Part shown: piece after piece, positions 14,656 to 23,237 of the stretch
Position numbering within the stretch: the stretch's first letter is position 1
How the letters are laid out: the number at the start of each line of letters is the position of its first letter
Origin: Anaerolineales bacterium UBA6131
GTDB lineage: Bacteria > Chloroflexota > Anaerolineae > UBA2200
DNA length: 40,223 nt
Reading direction: 5' to 3'
Assembly: GCA_002435875.1 (NCBI GenBank)
Contig: DIVN01000242.1
Location: 42,762-82,984, forward strand
The notes under the pieces: model-generated
Told to the model about the DNA's origin: nothing
Databases searched by the model: none
What the model saw: the letters and a program-made list of their open reading frames with translations, nothing else
Made by a program: the position numbers and the translations under genes

Positions 14656-15771
14656 CTAATTGTTTCGGATCACGTCAGTATACACATCCGCAAGCCGATC
14701 GACCATCCTTGGCAAAGAGAACTGGCTGTGTGCCCTTTCTTGCGCTTGCTGGCCCATCCGGCGCCGAAGGTCGTCATCACTCAGCAGGGTTTGAATGGCC
14801 TGCGCCAGTGCCGAAGTGTCCCTTGGGGCTACGACCAGGCCTGTTTCGCCGTGTTGATTCACAACAGATGTGCCGGTACCAAGCTCGGTGCAAACCACCG
14901 GCTTGCCGCAGGCCATCGCCTCCACCTGCACAGCACCCCATGACTCGCTACGGTGGATGGCAGGCAGCACGAACAAATCGCAGGCATGGTACAGCGCCAC
15001 TAGCTCTGCATCGCTGACACGACCCAGAAAGAACACCTTCCCGTCAAGCTCGGGCTGCTCTGCCTGAGCACGCCACTCTGGCCCCATGGGTCCTTCGCCG
15101 GCGACCAGCAACTTGGCATTGATGCTCTTCATAGCCTCCAGCAGGCAGGAAACTCCCTTATAGTAGCGCAACAGACCAACGAATAGCACGATGGGTGCTC
15201 CGTACTGCTGCTTGATCTCTTCACTGCGTCTGGCTGTGCTGTCGGTGGTTCGAAAGCGTGTCAGATCGGTGCCGTGCGGGATGACCAGGCACTTGTCTTT
15301 CAGGGGGCGCAGATAGGTGGAGCTTTCAATGTAGTTGGCACTCGAGACCAGAATGCGCCTGGCTCGCGCTAACACGCGGTACAGGAAGGGTCTGTATACT
15401 TGCAGCAGATACTTCTGACGCACAATATCGCTGTGGTAACTGAGTACCATAGGGTGGCCTTGCCCAAACATGAGGTAGGCCAACTCGCCAATGGGGTAAG
15501 GGAAGTGCAAGTGAACGATGTCTGCGTCCAGGCGGCGCATCCAGTCGAACAGGCGTAGGCTGATTGGAGCGGACGACACAGTTGCCAGCCGCCCTGCCTT
15601 GATCACGTGCACCCCAGCGATGTTTTGCACATGAGTGCGCATGGTTGGATCCGTAGCCAGAACCGTGACCTGATGTCCGCGCTGCACCAACGCCTCGGAC
15701 AGCATCTTGATGTGATTCTCGATGCCCCCTACCACTGGATGGTAATCCTTGTACACCTGCAAGATTCTCAT
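14656..15771 (-). CDS. glycosyltransferase family 4
   Basis: 371 residues from the ATG at 15771, with GAGG six bases upstream; an ATG two codons earlier is also possible. GT-B fold: the N-terminal half begins MRILQVYKDYHPVVGGIENH, with HLHFPYPIGELAYL, and the C-terminal half has VLFVGLLRYYKGVSCLLEAM, VAGEGPMGPEW and the E-x7-E motif SESWGAVQVEAMACGKPVV. Retaining GT4 enzymes move a sugar from a nucleotide donor; VVGGIENH and the YYKG loop are typical of mannosyl/GDP-sugar branches, but donor and acceptor cannot be read off. It is the last gene of the glycan operon, 41 bases after the preceding stop. No clear T-tract terminator follows. Confidence 0.9.
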   Translation of the reverse strand: MRILQVYKDYHPVVGGIENHIKMLSEALVQRGHQVTVLATDPTMRTHVQNIAGVHVIKAGRLATVSSAPISLRLFDWMRRLDADIVHLHFPYPIGELAYLMFGQGHPMVLSYHSDIVRQKYLLQVYRPFLYRVLARARRILVSSANYIESSTYLRPLKDKCLVIPHGTDLTRFRTTDSTARRSEEIKQQYGAPIVLFVGLLRYYKGVSCLLEAMKSINAKLLVAGEGPMGPEWRAQAEQPELDGKVFFLGRVSDAELVALYHACDLFVLPAIHRSESWGAVQVEAMACGKPVVCTELGTGTSVVNQHGETGLVVAPRDTSALAQAIQTLLSDDDLRRRMGQQAQERAHSQFSLPRMVDRLADVYTDVIRNN

Positions 15772-15812
15772 CGACATCCTCGAAGGACTTGATATGCTGC
15801 GCACGCCCATGC

Positions 15813-16943
15813 TCAGGATTCACGAGCAAGTATTAGCGTATACAGCGCAGCTGTCTCTGCTGCCATGCGCTCCACTCCAAAGTACTCCTCAACGCGCCTC
15901 CGCCCCAGACCGCCCATGGTCGCAGCCAGTTGTGGCTGATCAGCCAGCTTCCACAGATGTTGTCCCAGCGCAGCCGCATCTCCCGCACGAAAGAGGTAGC
16001 CGGTCTCTCCTTCCTGCACGGCCTCGCGGGTGCCCCCTACATCGCTGGCCACCACAGGCAGACCAGCGGCCATCGCCTCCAGCACTGTCAAGGGCAACCC
16101 CTCCCAGCCTTGCGAGGCCAGCACAAACGCGTCAGAATCGGCCAAGATTTCGGGCACATCTCGTCGCATGCCCAGCAGGTGCACTTGCCTTGCCATATCG
16201 AGCGACACAGCAGACTGCTCTACGGCTGCGCGCTCAGGTCCATCGCCAACGATGACAAGGTGAGCGCCCGGCACCACTTCCAGGGTAATGCCGAATCCTC
16301 GTAATAACGTGGGGAAATCACGAGGCCGGAAAAGGCGGCAGACCGTCGTGACCACAAATGCATCGGGCGGGATGCCGATAGCCAGTCGTACATTGCCCGT
16401 GCGCTTTGAACAATCAAAGCGTCGCCAGTTGATGCCGTTCTGAATGACCCGTACGCGCTGCGGATCATACAGACCTGTCGCCAGCACGGCCGCCCTCTCC
16501 GCATGGGATACACAGATCCACTGGTCCGTGACGCCAGCAAAGGCCCTCTCCAGTAGCAGGATTGCCTGGCGCCTCAGCAGACCATAGTGCGGTGCGGCAA
16601 AACCATGTATCGAATAGACCACACGCGGGCGGCGAGGCCCCAAAGAAGCTGCGGCCAGGCGGCCGAAGAGTGCCGCTCGTGCTCCGTGAACGTGAAGGAT
16701 GTCTATGCTCACGGCCAACTGGCGAACCTTTCGCAAAGCAGTCAGAGGCACCCCTCTGGCCATGTCGATCTGATGGAAAGGAATGCCCACAAGATCCGCG
16801 GCCAACACATTGCCCCCATCCATGGGCATGCCCACCTGTGGGGCAAAGCGCTCTTGCGGCAGGGATGTCACCAGATCGCGCACGTGAACGGCGCCTCCGC
16901 CACGTGAAGACGCCACGAGCTCAAGCAGCGAGATGGGTCTCAT
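15813..16943 (-). CDS. glycosyltransferase family 4
   Basis: 376 residues from the ATG at 16943. That ATG overlaps the TGA of the upstream membrane-protein gene in an ATGA junction, so translation is probably coupled; the frame runs further upstream but only inside the neighbouring gene. Motifs are LLELVASSRGGGAVHVRDLV at the N terminus, ILHVHGARAALFGRLAA, VCVSHAERAA-like ICVSHAERAAVLATGL, VIQNGINWRRFD, VIVGDGPERAAVE and the E-x7-E motif WEGLPLTVLEAMAAGLPVV. It belongs to the common bacterial exopolysaccharide/LPS GT4 group. Donor sugar unknown. Confidence 0.92.
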   Translation of the reverse strand: MRPISLLELVASSRGGGAVHVRDLVTSLPQERFAPQVGMPMDGGNVLAADLVGIPFHQIDMARGVPLTALRKVRQLAVSIDILHVHGARAALFGRLAAASLGPRRPRVVYSIHGFAAPHYGLLRRQAILLLERAFAGVTDQWICVSHAERAAVLATGLYDPQRVRVIQNGINWRRFDCSKRTGNVRLAIGIPPDAFVVTTVCRLFRPRDFPTLLRGFGITLEVVPGAHLVIVGDGPERAAVEQSAVSLDMARQVHLLGMRRDVPEILADSDAFVLASQGWEGLPLTVLEAMAAGLPVVASDVGGTREAVQEGETGYLFRAGDAAALGQHLWKLADQPQLAATMGGLGRRRVEEYFGVERMAAETAALYTLILARES

Positions 16944-18370
16944 GGGTTCTCTCCGCGCGGAAGCAGAGCATAGATTGGCCCCTCCGGGACAAGCTGCCAG
17001 TACCTCTCGATCTCCGACAGGGGATAGTAACGGGCATCTGCATTGGCCAGGAACAGGGCGCGAGCACCATCGCTTTCTCTCAGTGTACGAAGACACAGGT
17101 CACCAGGCGCATCAGGCATAATGATCGACACATCTTGGCGTATGCCTTCCACATCCTGAAGATAGCGAAGTGGGGCATAGGGCGTCCAGTCTGCGACCAG
17201 CACGGCATTGGCGGGCACGAGGCGAAGAGCCGTCTCCGCGAACCAGCGTGCGCCGGTATAGCCACGCTTTGGCGGCCACAAGAAGAAGAGATTGGCCGGT
17301 CTTCCTGGCAGGTCGCGCGCGTAGATCAGACCTGGGGCGAAGTGCTCCAGAATCGCAGGAGTGAGCCGATAGATGCTCAGATGCAGACACAAAACTGCAA
17401 GCAAGGTCAGCGACCATCGAGCACCGCTCCACCTGCGAGAAAGTATGTCGGATCCCAAACCGATTGCCAAAGCTAGCAGAGCATATGCCGGAAGATAGAA
17501 GACATATGCCTCCAGGATTCCGTGTGTAGCCGCGAAGACCACAGTAGGTACTGCAATGAGCAGCAGACCGATTGCCGCCTGGTGGTCCGACCGCCACAGG
17601 CGACGGACACCAGGAACCGCGAGGAGAACCAGGGCGGGAGCTTGATAGACCAAAAGCGCCAGGTGCGCCAATACCCAGCGGGGCGAGAAGCGAAAGCTCT
17701 CCAAGACCACTCGAGCAGAACCTGGAATTACAGTGGCAAAAAAGCCCGGCACCGCGGCGACAGCCAGCAAACCCATCGCTGCCAGCCCGGCAAGTGCGGG
17801 CAGGAGGTACCTGTAACTCCGAGACGGAATGCCACTGACAATGAGCCAGACGCCACCGAGAAAGGCCATGCTCATCAGCAAGTGATTGATAGTCCCAATC
17901 AGCCATACGAACAGGCCGAATAGCAGCCAGCCCCAGCGCTGGGGACAGCGCCGCCACTTGAGTATGGCCCAAAGACCGGTCAGGAAAAGGAGCAGGTGTA
18001 ACGTGTACACTTCGGCACGGACGGACTGCAGCCAGAACGTGTGCGACACTGCCAGTGCGATCCCGGAGAGCAAGGCAGCCCGGGGACTTGCGCCTAAAGC
18101 CAACGAAACTTGCACCAGAACAGCCACCGCCCCCATGGCGCAGATGGCCGAGATCAGATTCGCCTTCAAGGCGAAATCTGTCAGCGGCAAGAGTGCAAAG
18201 AGCCGCGCCAGCAACCCCCACAGTGGATGGTTGGTCAACTCCCCGACAGCCAGGGCGTGTTGAAACATCGCATCGTCACCCCAGAGCAGAGTGGGAGCCA
18301 AAGTGCAGACGAAGAGCAGCCCACTGCTAAGCATAGCACCAAGTGTCAGCCCTCTAAGCCGGAGTCTCAC
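16940..18370 (-). CDS. DUF2723 (TMEM260-like) membrane glycosyltransferase
   Basis: 476 residues from a GTG at 18370, chosen because AGGAGG lies four bases upstream; this start overlaps the end of the upstream methyltransferase by 17 bases. About ten hydrophobic segments fill residues 10-360, and a soluble domain with NAVLVADWTPYAPLRYLQ ends the protein. The first external loop, LAPTLLWGDDAMFQHALAVG followed by NHPLWGLLARLF, matches DUF2723 (PF11028), whose members are GT-C fold, polyprenyl-phosphate-sugar dependent enzymes like protein O-mannosyltransferases; the acidic pair DD is the expected catalytic site. It would add a sugar to a glycan or protein on the outer face of the membrane. Acceptor unknown. 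Confidence 0.85.
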   Translation of the reverse strand: MRLRLRGLTLGAMLSSGLLFVCTLAPTLLWGDDAMFQHALAVGELTNHPLWGLLARLFALLPLTDFALKANLISAICAMGAVAVLVQVSLALGASPRAALLSGIALAVSHTFWLQSVRAEVYTLHLLLFLTGLWAILKWRRCPQRWGWLLFGLFVWLIGTINHLLMSMAFLGGVWLIVSGIPSRSYRYLLPALAGLAAMGLLAVAAVPGFFATVIPGSARVVLESFRFSPRWVLAHLALLVYQAPALVLLAVPGVRRLWRSDHQAAIGLLLIAVPTVVFAATHGILEAYVFYLPAYALLALAIGLGSDILSRRWSGARWSLTLLAVLCLHLSIYRLTPAILEHFAPGLIYARDLPGRPANLFFLWPPKRGYTGARWFAETALRLVPANAVLVADWTPYAPLRYLQDVEGIRQDVSIIMPDAPGDLCLRTLRESDGARALFLANADARYYPLSEIERYWQLVPEGPIYALLPRGENP

Positions 18371-19043
18371 CGATCCTCCTGGCAAAGAAGACCAAGTCGT
18401 TCGCCAACAGATCCGGCCAGAGACGCAACAGCAATTGGGACATCGTTTTGGGAACCATGGGAATCATCCGCCCGCCCATCCCTCCTATGGGCACCAGCTC
18501 GAGATGAGCAAACCCCCTCAGCAGAACCCTCATGTCGGACCGGCTCAGCCGAGACAGGTGCGTGGGATCCTCTATGTCCTGCCCGCGCAGGCTCGCTAGC
18601 CGGAATCGCCAATGAAAGCTGTTGGGGACTGATCCGACAAAGCCCCCAGCAGGGCGCAGTACGCGCAGTGCCTCCTCAACCAAAGCTGCCGGGTCCTCCA
18701 GGTGCTCAAGCACCTCTCCAGCGACCACTATGTCAAAAGAGCGGTCAGCCAGTGGCAGAGCTACATGATTCAGGTCTTGCCAAAGGACCGCCATGCCCGT
18801 TCTTTCATGGGCAATCGCTAGAGCGTGTCTGTCGATGTCGATTCCCGTGACCCTATTGCCTGGCAAGTAGTATTGGGTGAGCACTCCATCGCGACAGCCT
18901 AGATCCAGGATACGCTTGCCCGTGCCAATCCAGGAGGCAAAACGCTTTCCGCGCTCTTCGCCGAGATAGCTAAAGCCGTAGCGGCTGTGATCACGGTGAT
19001 GCGCTTCATAGCTCACTTGCAGTGGCGTCTTTGTGTTGGCCAT
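18354..19043 (-). CDS. class I SAM-dependent methyltransferase
   Basis: 229 residues from the ATG at 19043 (weak AGGA upstream); the long upstream extension is Cys/Arg rich and unlike any family. Motif I is RILDLGCRDGVLTQYYLPGN, followed by VTGIDIDRHAL, then FDIVVAGEVLEHLEDPAALV and LRPAGGFVGSVPNSFHWRFR, a UbiE/MetW-like arrangement common among methyltransferases of surface-glycan clusters. SYEAHHRDHSRYGFSYLGEE at the start is typical of this group. Likely methylates a sugar or a glycan end. It is 37 bases downstream of the flippase gene. Confidence 0.88.
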   Translation of the reverse strand: MANTKTPLQVSYEAHHRDHSRYGFSYLGEERGKRFASWIGTGKRILDLGCRDGVLTQYYLPGNRVTGIDIDRHALAIAHERTGMAVLWQDLNHVALPLADRSFDIVVAGEVLEHLEDPAALVEEALRVLRPAGGFVGSVPNSFHWRFRLASLRGQDIEDPTHLSRLSRSDMRVLLRGFAHLELVPIGGMGGRMIPMVPKTMSQLLLRLWPDLLANDLVFFARRIGETPA

Positions 19044-19080
19044 ACCTGTCCTATCGAAAACAACCGCTCTGCAGCACAGC

Positions 19081-20481
19081 CTAACCCCCTTGGCGCCAGA
19101 AGCCAAGCCGCTGTCTGAGTGCCTGCCACAGTCTGCGATCGAACTCCTCGATGCGTACGACCCCACGGGGATCGATCCATAGCTCGGGCGCCAGATGTTG
19201 AACAACTGCTTGCCCCATGGCCAGAGCACCGAGACTTCGCACCAACACTGCCCATACGGCGCCAGTGGCTTTTGCGGCCCAAATGCCAATCGGCAGCAGC
19301 ACAGCCTGGAGAATCGTGCTAGCGACCTGCAGCAAGAGAATCCATTTCTGCGCGCCCACAGCATGCAGTATGGGGCGATGCGATTGGGCAAAGGCATTTA
19401 GCGGGAGCAAGAGCAAAAAGAGCCTCAGCAGCGGCAGGGCCACAAGGTAGCTCTCTCCTGCAATCCAGAGGATCAGCCACCGACCACCGATGATGCCTGC
19501 GATTGCCACGCCCAGGCCAAGCCAAAAAGTGTACTTCTGCGCCTGACGCAGCGCAACACGAACGCGGTCCTGCGCAAGCTGACTGGTCCGCTCGCTGTTA
19601 GCATCGGTGGCTAGGCTCACCTGTCCCTGTTCAGATACCAGGGGCAAAAGGGTTGTCTCAAGCGAACCGAAGAACGAGAAGATTAGGATGTAGGCCTCCT
19701 CGGCAGCAGCATAAGCACCCAGAGCGGCCGCTCCGGCCATAGACGTTATCAGCCACACCGGCAGTTGTGCCATGACCCGCTTGACGGGCAAGGTCAGGGC
19801 GGCATAGACTCCCTTGTCGGTGATGAGCGGCACCAAATCGCGTAAAGTGTGGTGGGCGGTCGGCAGACCTCGAAATTCGGCCCAGGCTCCCCTCGCCAGA
19901 AACGCTGAAAGCAAGGTCAATGCAGCCTCGGTCATCGGATACACGAGCATCACCCCAACGAGCTGCTGCTGCCTTCCCCACCACCATGGCAGGGTGGCAC
20001 GCAAGAGCAGTCGGATGCAGTTTCTGGTGATGGACTGGCCTGCCACCCGGCGGTACCTCGTGGTGCTGTGAAAAAGGGTGGTGGCTGTCAGGTTGAGAGC
20101 ACTGAGCCACAGGTACGCTCCGATCGCCGACCAGATGAACGTATCGCGCCGCTGCGCGCCAATGACGACGAATACCACTAGCATCAGCGTTGCTGCCGAC
20201 ATCACCAGGATCGAGTAACGCCCAATCAGGAATCTGGCCCAGTCCGGCTTGTGGCTTCCGCGCGCGCGCGCAATCTCCGCAACGAAAACGTCTGTCATGC
20301 CGAGGTCGAGAAACACAGCACCAATCGTGTAGAACGAAATGTAGAGCGCCAACTGCCCGTAGTCGGCGACAGACAGGTACTGAAACACCAGTCGCGCGCC
20401 GATCACCCCGGTTAGCAGGCTAACGGCCGTATCCAGAGACAAGACAGCTACACCCTGTCGGATTCTTTGCCAGATCGTCAC
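19081..20481 (-). CDS. Wzx-like polysaccharide flippase
   Basis: 466 residues from a GTG at 20481 (GAGG eight bases upstream). It has about twelve to fourteen hydrophobic segments. The start, VLSLDTAVSLLTGVIGARLV followed by YLSVADYGQLALYISF, is characteristic of the Wzx/RfbX-type lipid-linked oligosaccharide flippases of the MOP superfamily, and AGAAALGAYAAAEEAYIL and the C-terminal half continue the pattern. It should carry the undecaprenyl-linked repeat unit made by the cytoplasmic GT4 enzymes across the membrane. No gene that is clearly a Wzy polymerase is nearby. Confidence 0.9.
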   Translation of the reverse strand: MTIWQRIRQGVAVLSLDTAVSLLTGVIGARLVFQYLSVADYGQLALYISFYTIGAVFLDLGMTDVFVAEIARARGSHKPDWARFLIGRYSILVMSAATLMLVVFVVIGAQRRDTFIWSAIGAYLWLSALNLTATTLFHSTTRYRRVAGQSITRNCIRLLLRATLPWWWGRQQQLVGVMLVYPMTEAALTLLSAFLARGAWAEFRGLPTAHHTLRDLVPLITDKGVYAALTLPVKRVMAQLPVWLITSMAGAAALGAYAAAEEAYILIFSFFGSLETTLLPLVSEQGQVSLATDANSERTSQLAQDRVRVALRQAQKYTFWLGLGVAIAGIIGGRWLILWIAGESYLVALPLLRLFLLLLPLNAFAQSHRPILHAVGAQKWILLLQVASTILQAVLLPIGIWAAKATGAVWAVLVRSLGALAMGQAVVQHLAPELWIDPRGVVRIEEFDRRLWQALRQRLGFWRQGG

Positions 20482-20500
20482 GGCAACGCCCTCGGTCTCC

Positions 20501-21271
20501 TTAGCTTCTCGTACAGTGCGAGGAGCCTACCCCGTGGCATACCGCAATCAGGCTCCTTGGCTCAAAACACGCCTTTTTTGCGCGCGTGATCGGACGGACC
20601 GAGAATCCCCCGCCTAGACTATATACCTGAGCTTCCATGTCAGGACCGCCTAGGGCGACCAATATGCGGCTTAGCATGTGTACCACCTTGTGCGCAAAAC
20701 GGTTCGCGAACAACCGCGGGATGAAGTGCTGTCCCAGCCAGCAGATCTGGGAGCAGTAGGGACCAAGGAGCGCACCAAGTTCTGCCAGTGAGAACTCGCG
20801 CACATGATAGGCGTTGGGCGGCACGATCCCAGGCGACGTCACACGGCGATTCGGTGTGGACAACACCAGGATGGCATCGCTCCTCATCACGCGGAAGACT
20901 TCATCCAGGAAATGCTCATACTGTGGTACGTGCTCGATGGTCTCCAGGGATATCACGATGTCGAACATTCCGTCCGGGAAGGGCAGATGGCTGGCATCAC
21001 CAAGGCAGCACCGCACTCGTTCGTGGGCAAAGTGCCTTCGCCCATAGAAGAGCGCTTCGCCTGATATGTCCACCCCAATTACGCAAGCGGGCTGGTGCTC
21101 TGCAAAGGTACGGCTGCCTAAACCGACGCCGCAGGCAACATCGAGTATCCGTCGTCCGGAGAGCTGTAGATTCCGTACAATGTACTGGTACTGGCTGGTA
21201 TGGTCGAGCAGCACGCGCGCAGAGGCATGGCCCGGGACCAGACGCTCCCCGCTGCGCTTCCAGTCATGCAT
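20501..21271 (-). CDS. class I SAM-dependent methyltransferase
   Basis: 256 residues. I chose the ATG at 21271 because GAAGG lies seven bases upstream and the result, MHDWKRSGERLVPG, looks like the usual start with GER(L/F)VP; the ATG at 21295 is an alternative. Motif I is RILDVACGVGLGSRTFAEH, then VIGVDISGEALFYGRRHF, a DASHLPFPDGMFDIVISLET loop and EHVPQYEHFLDEVFRVM. Such enzymes are frequent in surface-glycan clusters. The target cannot be named. It lies 19 bases before the flippase gene. Confidence 0.88.
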   Translation of the reverse strand: MHDWKRSGERLVPGHASARVLLDHTSQYQYIVRNLQLSGRRILDVACGVGLGSRTFAEHQPACVIGVDISGEALFYGRRHFAHERVRCCLGDASHLPFPDGMFDIVISLETIEHVPQYEHFLDEVFRVMRSDAILVLSTPNRRVTSPGIVPPNAYHVREFSLAELGALLGPYCSQICWLGQHFIPRLFANRFAHKVVHMLSRILVALGGPDMEAQVYSLGGGFSVRPITRAKKACFEPRSLIAVCHGVGSSHCTRS

Positions 21272-21334
21272 GTCTATGCCTTCGCGTTTGTCCATTGGTA
21301 GCCGCTATGCCGAATCGGCATCCGCCGTGCTCCA

Positions 21335-22414
21335 TCACCCTCGGGCGCTGACCGTCTTCTCAAGAACTGCCACCATCAGATGGCCGATCCGCTCCGGCGT
21401 GAATGCCTCACAATACCATTGATAGCCTTGCGCAGCCAATAGCTCCCGACGGTTTCGATCTCTCTGCATGTCCAGCAGCACGTCTGCGAGCGCCACACCA
21501 TCTGCCAGAGGAACCACACCCAAGTGGCGTTCTGGCACGAAGAGCTCGCGAATTGCCAGGGTATCGCCGGTTACTACCGGCTTGCGCGAAGCCAGGGCTT
21601 GATAGACCTTGTTTGGCACCACACGCTTCGCTTTGGCCGTGTCGCCAAAAATGCCGAGGCAGACATCCGCTTGCCGGATTGCCGACGCAAGATCGATCTG
21701 AGGAAGGCGAGGACGAAAGAGAGTAGCCGGCAGATGCCACTCTTGTGCGAGATTACGCATTGCCTGGTACATCTGGCCATCGCCGATCAACTCAAGGCTA
21801 ATCCCAGCTTGCTCGCGAAGCAGGCTAGCAGCGTATAGAATCGTTGCCACGCCATGAAGTGGAATGTAAGTACCCCAGAATAGCACCCTGCAGCACCCTG
21901 GTCGCGTCGCACCCGTTGGTTGGGGATAATAGATGTCGTTATCCGCTCCGACGGGGACCACAGCAATCTTATCCTGATGCACGCCAAAAACATGGCCAAA
22001 GTACTGTCTGTGCTGATCCGTATCTACCAGGATCACATCCGCTGCTTGCATAGCGATACGGTCCATCCAGAACAGCCGCTTGGCGCGCCATGTGTCTGGC
22101 CTGACGAGCTGACGGTCCACAACATCAGAGTCATAGGCGGAGGTCAAGGCGTCGAAAACCAGGGGTACACGTCGTCTCGATGCGAATAGGCGAGCCAAAG
22201 GCACAGCGAACTGGTTGTGCTCGGCAACTATGAGTACGTCGAACTGATCTCGCATCTCGGACATGCGGCGGACCAGGGCGCGATACTGCCCTATGCCATA
22301 GGCGCCACTGATCCGACATTCGGCAACCTCTACCCCATTTGCGGCAAGCCCTTTGCGTATCACAAGATTCCGCGGGTACTGTGGGTCATATTGTCCGAAG
22401 TAGCAGACCCTCAT
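21335..22414 (-). CDS. GT4-like glycosyltransferase with a Gln in place of the second motif Glu
   Basis: 359 residues from the ATG at 22414, four bases after the stop of the MetW-like gene. It starts RVCYFGQYDPQYPRNLVIRK, has VLIVAEHNQFAVPLARL and a Rossmann-like second half, CRVLFWGTYIPLHGVATILY and LELIGDGQMYQAM. Where most GT4 enzymes have E-x7-E, this protein reads VVPNKVYQALASRKPVV; the related PNK-x-YE branch normally keeps Glu at the Gln position. The enzyme may use a different mechanism or donor, or be impaired. The fold assignment is firm, the reaction is not. Confidence 0.8.
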   Translation of the reverse strand: MRVCYFGQYDPQYPRNLVIRKGLAANGVEVAECRISGAYGIGQYRALVRRMSEMRDQFDVLIVAEHNQFAVPLARLFASRRRVPLVFDALTSAYDSDVVDRQLVRPDTWRAKRLFWMDRIAMQAADVILVDTDQHRQYFGHVFGVHQDKIAVVPVGADNDIYYPQPTGATRPGCCRVLFWGTYIPLHGVATILYAASLLREQAGISLELIGDGQMYQAMRNLAQEWHLPATLFRPRLPQIDLASAIRQADVCLGIFGDTAKAKRVVPNKVYQALASRKPVVTGDTLAIRELFVPERHLGVVPLADGVALADVLLDMQRDRNRRELLAAQGYQWYCEAFTPERIGHLMVAVLEKTVSARG

Positions 22415-22418
22415 GCGC

Positions 22419-23216
22419 CTACTCTGCTCTGGGCGAGTCATCAACGACCACACTATCTTGTCCAGGCGGGTTCGTGCCATTCAGACGTGGACCTGAGTCC
22501 CCAGTTGTCGCTGCCCCCGCGGGAGCACGCAAACAGTACAATATTTGCAGACCAAATAGCCCGGGCAGCGATTTGAAGAGCTTCAGGCCGAGGGGGTTGG
22601 ATCCGTTGGTGCCCACCACTGCGTCAACCTCGTAGCCGAGCGCCCTGGACCACCACACGAAATCCGCCACGCTCCAGTAGCGCAGATGCTCGCCCGGGTG
22701 TAAGGCCCATTGCACGGGAAAGCGCCCTAGCAGAAGGCGCAGCCGATAGGGCCAGAACCCGATATTCGGAACGCTGACTAGGAGGCCACGTCGGACAAAC
22801 CCTTTCAGTCTGAGCAACAGATCCTCCGGGTCTTCCAAGTGTTCCAGAACCTCTGAAAGCAGCACATAGTCATATACCTGCTGCGGTCGGTATCCTTCCT
22901 CAGTGATATCGGCCACATAGGCCTGCACGCCACGACTCCGCGCGCGCTCCACTGCCTTCTGCGAGACATCTACCCCTACCGCCTGAACATGCTTGGCCTC
23001 TGCAAGGTAGGCAAGCAAAGCGCCGTCACCACAACCCAGATCCAGCACGGAGGAATGGGGCTCAACGATGTCCGCTATCAGGTGATATCTCGGCTGAACC
23101 GCCGATGGCTTGCGGTGATCCCAGTAGTCGTCATAGTCCAGCCGGTCGAGCTGCATATTCGGGTAACCGAACAAAAGCGAGCGCAGAATGCGCAGGCGTG
23201 CCATCGGTGGGGGCAT
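22419..23216 (-). CDS. MetW-like SAM-dependent methyltransferase
   Basis: 265 residues from the ATG at 23216 with AAGG seven bases upstream. Motif I is SVLDLGCGDGALLAYLAE, followed by VGVDVSQKAVERARSRGVQA. VLLSEVLEHLEDPEDLLLRL and the segment LLVSVPNIGFWPYRLRLLLG, PVQWALHPGEHLRYWSVADF match the MetW family, including its VSFPNFGHW-type stretch. True MetW works with MetX in methionine synthesis; in the middle of a glycan cluster without metX, a glycan methyltransferase is more likely. The last 30 residues are a Gly/Pro-rich tail. Confidence 0.87.
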   Translation of the reverse strand: MPPPMARLRILRSLLFGYPNMQLDRLDYDDYWDHRKPSAVQPRYHLIADIVEPHSSVLDLGCGDGALLAYLAEAKHVQAVGVDVSQKAVERARSRGVQAYVADITEEGYRPQQVYDYVLLSEVLEHLEDPEDLLLRLKGFVRRGLLVSVPNIGFWPYRLRLLLGRFPVQWALHPGEHLRYWSVADFVWWSRALGYEVDAVVGTNGSNPLGLKLFKSLPGLFGLQILYCLRAPAGAATTGDSGPRLNGTNPPGQDSVVVDDSPRAE

Positions 23217-23237
23217 CGTCAGTCCTTCCTGAGCAGC

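Noticed and set aside
22419..23216. True MetW of methionine synthesis
   Set aside because: The motifs match MetW, but there is no metX and the gene lies inside a glycan operon, so a glycan methyltransferase is more likely.
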